Assembly: GCF_001642995.1 (NCBI RefSeq)
Contig: NZ_LOHS01000095.1
Coordinates: 1 to 55,856, forward strand
DNA: 55,856 bases
Source of the DNA: Streptomyces jeddahensis
GTDB taxonomy: Bacteria; Actinomycetota; Actinomycetes; Streptomycetales; Streptomycetaceae
Direction: 5' to 3'
The notes beneath the pieces were generated by a model. The model was given only the letters and a program-made list of their open reading frames with translations, did not search any database and was not told the origin of the DNA. The position numbers and the translations under genes are program-made. Shown here piece after piece: positions 33,417 through 40,035 of the stretch (position 1 is its first letter; each line of letters opens with the position of its first letter).

Positions 33417-33807
33417 CCGCGTTGCTCCCCCGTCCGTCCCGCCGGGCACCCTTCGACGGCGATGCCCTCCGCCGCGTCGGGCCTCACGGTGCTGTCCCGG
33501 CCGGTGGCGTGTCAAGGCGTGCCGGGTCGGGTGCTGGGTCGGTACGGGCACAAGGTGCCGGGTCGGTACGGGCACGAGACGCCGGGTCGGTACGGCTACC
33601 TGGCCGGGCCCAGGCCACGGGCGCTCGAGTCCCGGCCCGCGCACAGCGAGCCCCCACAGCACCGCGCCCGGACCCGCGGCCCCCTCCCATCGCGCGCGGT
33701 TTCACCGGCGCGGCACGGTTGTCGGTGGGATGCGTCAGAATTGAGTCAGGGCCAGCGCACAAGCCGGTGAGTCAGCGAGCCACTGGCAGAGCTAACGAGG
33801 GGCACGT
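33417..33807. repeat. Intergenic region with 24-bp tandem repeats
   Basis: Three 24-bp units (33531-33554, 33555-33578, 33579-33602) and a partial one from 33520 share GCCGGGTCGGTACGGGCAC. No gene is supported in the gap. The region carries the promoters of the SIS gene and dmdR1; no iron-box-like palindrome (TTAGGTTAGGCTCACCTAA type) was seen. Confidence 0.65.
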
Positions 33808-34500
33808 ATGTCCGGACTGATCGACACGACGGAGATGTATCTCCGCACCATCCTCGAGCTCGAAGAGGAAGGTGTGGTCCCCATGCGCGCCCGAATCGCC
33901 GAGCGTCTCGATCAGAGCGGTCCGACGGTCAGCCAGACGGTGGCGCGTATGGAGCGCGACGGGCTGGTGTCGGTCGCCAGTGATCGCCATCTGGAGCTCA
34001 CGGAAGAGGGCCGCCGGCTGGCCACGCGCGTGATGCGCAAGCACCGGCTCGCCGAGTGCCTGCTGGTCGACGTGATCGGCCTGGAGTGGGAGCAGGTGCA
34101 CGCGGAGGCCTGCCGCTGGGAGCACGTGATGAGCGAGGCGGTCGAGCGCCGCGTCCTGGAGCTCCTGCGCCACCCGACGGAGTCGCCGTACGGCAACCCG
34201 ATCCCGGGTCTGGAGGAGCTCGGCGAGAAGGACCACGCGGACCCGTTCCTGGACGAGGGCATGGTGTCCCTGGCCGACCTGGACCCGGGCACCGACGGCA
34301 AGACGGTCGTGGTGCGCCGTATCGGGGAGCCGATCCAGACGGACGCGCAGCTGATGTACACGCTGCGGCGGGCGGGTGTGCAGCCCGGTTCCGTGGTGAG
34401 CGTGACGCAGTCGGCCGGCGGGGTGCTGGTGGGCAGCAGCGGCGAGGCGGCGGAGCTGGACACCGGCATCGCCTCGCACGTGTTCGTCGCGAAGCGCTGA
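33808..34500 (+). CDS. dmdR1: DtxR/IdeR-family iron-dependent repressor
   Basis: 230 residues, the length of DmdR1. All metal ligands of DtxR are present at the same numbers: M10, C102, E105, H106 (primary site) and H79, E83, H98 (ancillary site). The winged helix lies at residues 25-65 (ARIAERLDQSGPTVSQTVARMERDGLV). The C-terminal SH3-like domain is complete (DGKTVVVRRIGEPIQTDAQLMYTL to ASHVFVAKR). With Fe2+ it represses siderophore and iron-uptake genes. In S. coelicolor an antiparallel gene, adm, overlaps dmdR1; a 185-codon antisense frame (33912-34469, minus) is also open here. Confidence 0.93.
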   Translation: MSGLIDTTEMYLRTILELEEEGVVPMRARIAERLDQSGPTVSQTVARMERDGLVSVASDRHLELTEEGRRLATRVMRKHRLAECLLVDVIGLEWEQVHAEACRWEHVMSEAVERRVLELLRHPTESPYGNPIPGLEELGEKDHADPFLDEGMVSLADLDPGTDGKTVVVRRIGEPIQTDAQLMYTLRRAGVQPGSVVSVTQSAGGVLVGSSGEAAELDTGIASHVFVAKR

Positions 34501-34604
34501 GGCGCCGCCGGGGCCTCGCCGCGGCGCCGCTGAGTCCGGCAGCGCCCGGAAGCCGACGCGAATGTAGCGGGGCACCAGCGGTGCGCGCATCGCTAGCCGT
34601 GCGC

Positions 34605-34903
34605 GCACCGGTAGCGCGGGCGGCACCGCCAGCGCGGACAGCACCGCCAGCGCGGACAGCACCGGCAGCGCGGGCGGATATCGCCAGCGCGGACAGCGCC
34701 GGCAGCCCGGGCAGCACCGCCAGCGTGGGCAGGAATCGGCAGCGCGGGCGCGCACCGGCAGCCCGGGCAGCACCGCCCGTGCGGACGCGCCCCGGCAGCC
34801 CGGGCAGCACCGGCAGTGTGGGCGGGCACCGGCAGCGCGGGCGGTCGGCAGCGCCAGTGCGGGCGGGCACCGCCAGTGTGGGCGGCATCGGCAGTACGGG
34901 CGC
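34605..34903 (+). repeat. 18-bp minisatellite, about 16 units
   Basis: Units follow GCACCGSCAGYGYGGRCR, for example three consecutive ones at 34623-34640, 34641-34658 (identical) and 34659-34676. Most are 18 bp, with a few of 19, 20 or 23. There are no unique spacers, so it is not a CRISPR array. The array starts about 105 bp past the dmdR1 stop. Confidence 0.85.
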
Positions 34904-35116
34904 GCACCGGCGGTATTCAGACAGCCGCGTCGCCCGGTATTCAGACATCCACCCGAATCCAAGATTCAGTGTGCGGAATGGCAGCGGCCGGACGTTTTGC
35001 GTGCCAGGCTGTCATGAGGCATATGACGTGAGGTCCTGATCGTTCCGGACCGGGTCGGACCGGGTCGGGCAGCCCGGTCGGGAGGGGGCGCATGGATGTG
35101 CCGCAGACAGACGGAG

Positions 35117-35144
35117 GGCCCCGGCGCCGATCGGCGCCGGGGCC
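35117..35144. terminator. 28-bp perfect palindrome
   Basis: 14-bp arms beginning GGCCCCGGCGCCGA meet without a central spacer. As RNA it would form a very stable hairpin, so it is a likely terminator for dmdR1 or for transcripts reading through the repeats. It is also compatible with a protein-binding palindrome. Confidence 0.6.
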
Positions 35145-35380
35145 TGTCTCCCCCTGTTTCGACCCGGAGCCCCGAGCTCTCAGGGTCGTCCCCCTTCGGA
35201 CCGGTATCCCCGAGCGGTCCGCCTCCCGCAGAAGATCTCCCCTCGGCCGCGCCGGTCAATCCTGGGGAGCGGTCACCCGAAAGAGGGGTGTTGACGACGA
35301 AATGCGCGCTTTCGAATGGGGGTTCGATAGCGTGTCCGTACGTCGGTCCCGCTCAAGCCGTCCGGGCCTGACGCCTCGGG

Positions 35381-35459
35381 CCTGACGCGACCACTCGGCC
35401 TGACGCGACCACTCCGGCTGACGCGACCACTCCGGCTGACGCGACCACTCCGGCTGACG
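35381..35459 (+). repeat. Second 18-bp tandem array, about 4.5 units
   Basis: CTGACGCGACCACTCCGG recurs at 35418 and 35436, with close copies at 35381 and 35399 and a partial one at 35454. It lies 70 bp upstream of the alpha/beta-hydrolase start. Confidence 0.85.
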
Positions 35460-35528
35460 CGACGACCAGACGCGGCAAGGGGCCGGCAGACACACAAAGG
35501 GGCAGACACACAAGGGGGGTGCCAGACC

Positions 35529-36389
35529 ATGGTGCGCATCGACGTGACGGGAGCAGGCGGCGTACGCCTCGCCGCCTGGGAGTTCGCCGATCCTCCCAAG
35601 CAGACGGGAGAGATCGAGCGTGTCCCCGGCGTGCTGTTACTCCACGGCCTCATGGGGCGTGCCTCCCACTGGGCGTCCAGCGCCCGCTGGCTCGCCGAAC
35701 GGCATCGCGCGGTCGCACTCGACCAGCGCTGCCACGGCCAGAGCGACAAGCCGGCCGAGGGCCCCTACACGCGTGAGGTCTACGTCGAGGACGCCGAGGC
35801 CGCCCTCGTCCAGCTCGGCCTCGCCCCCGCCGTCCTCATCGGCCACGCCATGGGCGCCCTGACCGCCTGGCAGCTCGCCGCCCGCCGGCCCGACCTGGTC
35901 CGCGGCCTGGTCATCTGCGACATGCGCGCCTCCGCGCTCGGCGCGGCGTCGCAGCGCGAGTGGGAGAGCTGGTTCAAGGCCTGGCCCGTGCCCTTCGCCA
36001 CCCTCGCCGACGTACGCAAGTGGTTCGGCGAGGACGACCCCTGGGTGGAGCGCCCGCATGCGTCCCGCGGGGAGTTCTACGCCGAGGTGATGGCCGAGTC
36101 ACCCGACGGCTGGCGGCCCGTCTTCGAGCCCGAACAGATGCTCAGGACCCGTGAGACATGGGTCCACGACGCGCACTGGGAGGAGCTCGCGCAGGTCGAG
36201 TGCCCCGCGCTCGTCGTGCGCGGTCTCGACGGTGAGCTCGGCCGGGCCGAGGCCCAGGAGATGGTGCGGGTCCTGCCGAAGGGCGAGTACGCCGAGGTGG
36301 CCGACGCGGGCCACCTCGTCCACTACGACCAGCCCGAGGCGTGGCGCGCGGCCGTCGAACCGTTCCTGAACCGCGTACTCGGGGAGTGA
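35529..36389 (+). CDS. Alpha/beta-hydrolase-fold protein lacking the nucleophile Ser
   Basis: 286 residues with the complete alpha/beta hydrolase architecture: oxyanion segment LLLHGLMGRASHW, elbow VLIGHAMGALTAWQLA, cap domain around 130-200, acid-turn VRGLDGELGRAEA and the His in VADAGHLVHYDQPEAW. The elbow reads G-H-A-M-G, so the usual catalytic Ser is Ala; the codon is GCC at about 35848. The protein is therefore unlikely to be a classic hydrolase; non-hydrolytic lyases, chaperone-like or ligand-binding members are known. It ends 1 bp from convergent pdxH. Confidence 0.85.
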   Translation: MVRIDVTGAGGVRLAAWEFADPPKQTGEIERVPGVLLLHGLMGRASHWASSARWLAERHRAVALDQRCHGQSDKPAEGPYTREVYVEDAEAALVQLGLAPAVLIGHAMGALTAWQLAARRPDLVRGLVICDMRASALGAASQREWESWFKAWPVPFATLADVRKWFGEDDPWVERPHASRGEFYAEVMAESPDGWRPVFEPEQMLRTRETWVHDAHWEELAQVECPALVVRGLDGELGRAEAQEMVRVLPKGEYAEVADAGHLVHYDQPEAWRAAVEPFLNRVLGE

Positions 36390-36390
36390 C

Positions 36391-37101
36391 TCACGGGCTG
36401 AGCCGCTCGATTCGCCAGGTGCCGTCCTCGCGGTAGACGTAGCGCAGCCTGTCGTGCAGCCGGTTCTCGCGCCCCTGCCAGAACTCGATGGTCTCCGGGA
36501 AGACCCGGAAGCCGCCCCAGTGCGGCGGGACCGGGACCCGCTCACCCTCCGGGTAACGGGTGTGGAGTTCCTCGTACGCGGTGTCGAGCTCGGCGCGGGA
36601 TGCGATCACCGCCGACTGGGCGCTGGCCCAGGCGCCGAGCTGGGAGCCGTGCGGGCGGGTGCGGAAGTACGCGGCGGTCTCGCCGCGGCCGGTACGGGTG
36701 ACCGAGCCCGTGACGGTGACCTGGCGGGCCATGGCGTGCCAGGGGAAGAGCAGGGCGATGTGCGGGTTGGCCGCCAGGTCGCGGCCCTTGCGGGACTCGT
36801 AGTTGGTGTAGAAGACGAAACCGCGCTCGTCGTACTGCTTGAGGAGCACCGTGCGGGAGCTCGGCCGTCCCTGGGCGTCGGCCGTGGAGACGACCATGGC
36901 GTTGGGTTCGTAGATGCCGCCGAGCTCGGCGGCGTGCACGGCCTCCTTGAACCAGCGCGCGAACTGGTCCATGGGGTGCGCGGCGAGATCGGTCACGTCG
37001 AAGCCCTGGGCGCGGTAGTGCGCGCGCATCGCGGCGGGGTCGGGGGCCTCGTAGGCGTCGGCGTCGGGGGCGGTGCGGTCGGCAGGGGCACGGTCGGTCA
37101 C
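36391..37101 (-). CDS. pdxH: Pyridoxamine 5'-phosphate oxidase
   Basis: 236 residues from the GTG at 37101. The FMN and substrate motifs are visible: SSRTVLLKQYDERGFVFYTNYESRKGRDL, PHIALLFPWHAMARQVTVTG, and the C-terminal WGGFRVFPETIEFWQGRENRLHDR. It oxidises pyridoxine/pyridoxamine phosphate to PLP with oxygen, the cofactor that serC (43085) uses. The longer frame upstream of 37101 has no homology-like sequence. Confidence 0.95.
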   Translation of the reverse strand: MTDRAPADRTAPDADAYEAPDPAAMRAHYRAQGFDVTDLAAHPMDQFARWFKEAVHAAELGGIYEPNAMVVSTADAQGRPSSRTVLLKQYDERGFVFYTNYESRKGRDLAANPHIALLFPWHAMARQVTVTGSVTRTGRGETAAYFRTRPHGSQLGAWASAQSAVIASRAELDTAYEELHTRYPEGERVPVPPHWGGFRVFPETIEFWQGRENRLHDRLRYVYREDGTWRIERLSP

Positions 37102-37529
37102 GCGGTCATCTTGCCGTACGAAGCGATGTGTCCGGCCGGGAGTCCGTGGATCAAGACCCGGACGCACCACCATGCGCCCGTGCCGGGCCCTGCAGCCCTG
37201 AAATCCGCTGGATTCCGGGGGCTTCACCCGCCGAACAGGCGCCGGACCGCGCGAAGTGGCACTGTGAGGTGTGTGGCACTGAGTGCCGCGAGGACTCCCC
37301 AAAGGTGGCACTAAGGGATAGGGTCCTGGTGCCGAATCGGTTGGGGGTGACCGCCAGCCACACGGGGCATCACCGCAGTGACCGATCCGGACCGCGAATT
37401 TTCGGAATCGACCGTGGAACCGGATACGAAGCCCGCTGAAGCCCGCGTCTGGGAGCCCGCTGAAGCCCGCTTCTGAACCACTCCGGTCGTCCCTACCGTC
37501 TGTCGCACCACATCGTGAGGAGCCGCCTG
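37102..37529. other. Divergent region pdxH / citrate synthase
   Basis: No gene is supported. A 17-bp direct repeat AGCCCGCTGAAGCCCGC occurs at 37430-37446 and 37454-37470. TACCGT at 37494-37499 is a candidate -10 for citrate synthase. Confidence 0.45.
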
Positions 37530-38630
37530 ATGTCCGACTTCGTACCCGGACTCGAGGGAGTCATCGCGTTCGAGACGGAGATCGCCGAACCGGATAAGGA
37601 GGGCGGCGCCCTTCGCTACCGGGGCGTCGACATCGAGGATCTGGTCGGCCACGTCTCGTTCGGGAACGTGTGGGGTCTGCTCGTCGACGGGGCGTTCGAC
37701 CCCGGTCTGCCGCCCGCCGAGCCGTTCGCCATCCCCGTGCACTCCGGCGACATCCGCGTGGACGTCCAGTCCGCGCTCGCGATGCTCGCCCCCGTCTGGG
37801 GCCTGAAACCGCTGCTCGACATCGACGTGGAGCAGGCCCGCGAGGACCTGGCGCGCGCCGCGGTCATGGCCCTGTCGTACGTCGCGCAGTCGGCGCGCGG
37901 GCAGGGGCTGCCGATGGTGCCCCAGCGCGAGATCGACAAGGCGCACTCCGTCGTCGAGCGGTTCATGATCCGCTGGCGGGGTGAGCCGGACCCCAAGCAC
38001 GTGGCGGCCGTGGACGCGTACTGGACGTCCGCCGCCGAGCACGGCATGAACGCCTCCACGTTCACCGCCCGCGTCATCGCCTCGACCGGCGCCGACGTCG
38101 CGGCCGCGCTGTCGGGCGCCGTGGGCGCCATGTCCGGGCCGCTGCACGGCGGCGCCCCCTCGCGGGTGCTCCACATGATCGAGGAGATCGAGCGCACGGG
38201 CGACGCGGAGGCGTACGTGAAGCACGCCCTGGACCGGGGTGAGCGGCTGATGGGCTTCGGGCACCGCGTGTACCGGGCCGAGGACCCGCGGGCGCGGGTG
38301 CTGCGGCGCACCGCGCGTGAGCTGGGCGCCCCGCGCTTCGAGGTCGCCGAGGCCCTGGAGAAGGCGGCCCTGGAGGAGCTGCATGCCCGCCGCCCCGACC
38401 GTGTGCTCGCCACCAACGTGGAGTTCTGGGCGGCCATCGTCCTGGACTTCGCGGAGGTCCCGGCGCACATGTTCACGTCCATGTTCACCTGCGCCCGCAC
38501 GGCCGGCTGGTCGGCGCACATCCTGGAGCAGAAGCGCACGGGCCGCCTGGTGCGGCCGTCGGCCCGGTACGTGGGGCCGGGGCCGCGGAGCCCGCAGGAG
38601 ATCGGGGGCTACGAGGGCATCGCGCGCTGA
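37530..38630 (+). CDS. Citrate synthase 2
   Basis: 366 residues from the ATG at 37530 after GAGGAG. The active-site His and Asp segments are seen: AAEHGMNASTF, MSGPLHGGAPSRV and GFGHRVYRAEDPRARVL. It is the short type II-like enzyme called citrate synthase 2 in actinobacteria. It condenses acetyl-CoA and oxaloacetate at the entry to the TCA cycle, or acts on propionyl-CoA as methylcitrate synthase; the sequence alone does not decide. A strong hairpin terminates it at 38641. Confidence 0.93.
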   Translation: MSDFVPGLEGVIAFETEIAEPDKEGGALRYRGVDIEDLVGHVSFGNVWGLLVDGAFDPGLPPAEPFAIPVHSGDIRVDVQSALAMLAPVWGLKPLLDIDVEQAREDLARAAVMALSYVAQSARGQGLPMVPQREIDKAHSVVERFMIRWRGEPDPKHVAAVDAYWTSAAEHGMNASTFTARVIASTGADVAAALSGAVGAMSGPLHGGAPSRVLHMIEEIERTGDAEAYVKHALDRGERLMGFGHRVYRAEDPRARVLRRTARELGAPRFEVAEALEKAALEELHARRPDRVLATNVEFWAAIVLDFAEVPAHMFTSMFTCARTAGWSAHILEQKRTGRLVRPSARYVGPGPRSPQEIGGYEGIAR

Positions 38631-38640
38631 CGCGCCGTGG

Positions 38641-38677
38641 GGTGCGGCGCCGGGCCCTGGGGGCGCGGCGCCGCACC
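38641..38677 (+). terminator. Terminator hairpin after citrate synthase
   Basis: GGTGCGGCGCC (38641-38651) pairs with GGCGCCGCACC (38667-38677): an 11-bp perfect stem with a 15-nt loop, 11 bp past the stop codon. Confidence 0.7.
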
Positions 38678-38865
38678 TGCGCGTCGGTCCGCCGGGAGCG
38701 GTTGCCCTCTATGGGCGGGCGCTCACCCTGCGGTCGGACTGTCGCCGTCGTGCCGGCGGGCAGGAGGTCCGGCACATCCGGCATCAGCGGGAAGTGGGGG
38801 CGCAGTCGGGGCAGGCGTACACGTTTCTGCCGGGCCCGCTTCCCAGGCGTAACGGAACACGTCCG

Positions 38866-39930
38866 TCAGGAAGCGATGCCCTGGGCTGCGTCCTCCAGCC
38901 CCTTCGCCTTCCCCCGCCCCACCTGCGTCCGCACCGCTCCCATGCTCGCCGCGATGACCAGCGCGATCGCCAGGGCCTGAGCGGCGGACAGCGCCTGGTG
39001 CAGGAGCAGGAAGCCGGCGAGCGCCGCGAGGGCCGGTTCCAGGCTCATCAGGACCGCGAAGGTGGAGGCGGGCAGGCGCCGCAGCGCGAGCAGTTCGAGC
39101 GTGTACGGCAGGACGGACGAGAGCATCGCGACGCCCGCGCCCAGCCCCAGCGTGACCGGGTCGAGGAGCTTCATGCCCGACTCCGCGATGCCCAGCGGCA
39201 GGAAGAGCACCGCCGCGACGGCCATCGCCAGCGCCAGCCCGTCGGCCTGCGGGAAGCGACGTCCCGTACGGGCGCTGAAGACGATGTACGCCGCCCACAT
39301 GGCGCCGGCGCCCAGCGCGAAGGCGGCGCCCACGGGGTCGAGGCTCTCGAAACCCCCACCGCCGAGCAGGAAGACGCCGGCGAGGGCGAGGCCCGCCCAG
39401 ATCAGGTTCACTGCCCGGCGGGACGCGAGCACGGAGAGCGCGAGCGGGCCCAGGACCTCGAGGGTGACGGCCGGTCCCAGCGGGATACGGGCGACGGCCT
39501 GGTAGAAGAGCCCGTTCATGGCGCCCATCGCGACGCCGAAGGCGACGACGGTGCCCCAGTCCGCGCGTGAGTGACCGCGCAGCCGCGGACGGCAGACGGC
39601 GAGCAGCACGACCGCGGCGACGGCGAGGCGCAGCGTCACGACGCCGAGCGCCCCGGCCCGCGGCATCAGGCTCACCGCGAGCGCGCCGCCGAACTGCACG
39701 GAGACCGCGCCGCCGAGGACGAGACCGACGGGCCCGAGGGAGCCGAGAGCGAAGCGGGACGCGCGGCGCGCTCCGGGCTCGCCTTGCGCGGCCGGTGCCG
39801 CCGTTGCTGCTGGTGCGGTCGGCGTCGGTTCGGTCGGCGCAGTCGGCGCCGCAAGTGCCGCCGCATCGCCGGCTGCACCGGGAGATCCCTGCGCGCCTTG
39901 TGCGCCGCCTGCTTCCGACACGTCCGACAC
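38866..39930 (-). CDS. EamA-family (DMT) exporter
   Basis: 354 residues from a GTG at 39930 (VSDVSEAGG), an ATG 75 bp upstream being less likely. A disordered Ala/Pro/Thr-rich head of about 60 residues precedes ten membrane helices in two EamA repeats, as in RhtA-type threonine/homoserine exporters. GGGGAAGG lies upstream of the GTG. It is about 105 bp downstream of the FAD/Fe-S dehydrogenase on the same strand. Confidence 0.85.
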   Translation of the reverse strand: MSDVSEAGGAQGAQGSPGAAGDAAALAAPTAPTEPTPTAPAATAAPAAQGEPGARRASRFALGSLGPVGLVLGGAVSVQFGGALAVSLMPRAGALGVVTLRLAVAAVVLLAVCRPRLRGHSRADWGTVVAFGVAMGAMNGLFYQAVARIPLGPAVTLEVLGPLALSVLASRRAVNLIWAGLALAGVFLLGGGGFESLDPVGAAFALGAGAMWAAYIVFSARTGRRFPQADGLALAMAVAAVLFLPLGIAESGMKLLDPVTLGLGAGVAMLSSVLPYTLELLALRRLPASTFAVLMSLEPALAALAGFLLLHQALSAAQALAIALVIAASMGAVRTQVGRGKAKGLEDAAQGIAS

Positions 39931-40035
39931 GGCTCTCAGCCTTCCCCAGGTCCTATCGAGACGCAAAGTCCCCTCGCATGGACTCGCTCGGGCAAAATAG
40001 TGCACTCGTCCAGCACTGTAAAACCCTTTTGCAGC

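Larger units (their letters stand above)
34501..35528. other. Long non-coding region after dmdR1
   Basis: 1,028 bp with no supported gene. It holds an 18-bp minisatellite (34605-34903), two copies of CGGTATTCAGACA (about 34911-34949), a 28-bp palindrome (35117-35144) and a second 18-bp array (35381-35459), listed separately. Open frames here are by-products of the multiple-of-three repeat length. Confidence 0.6.

Noticed and set aside
33772..34962. 396-codon minus-strand frame through dmdR1 and the minisatellite
   Set aside because: Its composition is dictated by the dmdR1 antisense strand and the 18-bp repeats; no start signal or family motif. A shorter adm-like frame is kept only as a finding.
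34605..35459. CRISPR-like repeat arrays
   Set aside because: Units are contiguous, 18 bp, without unique spacers, and no cas genes are present; they are minisatellites.
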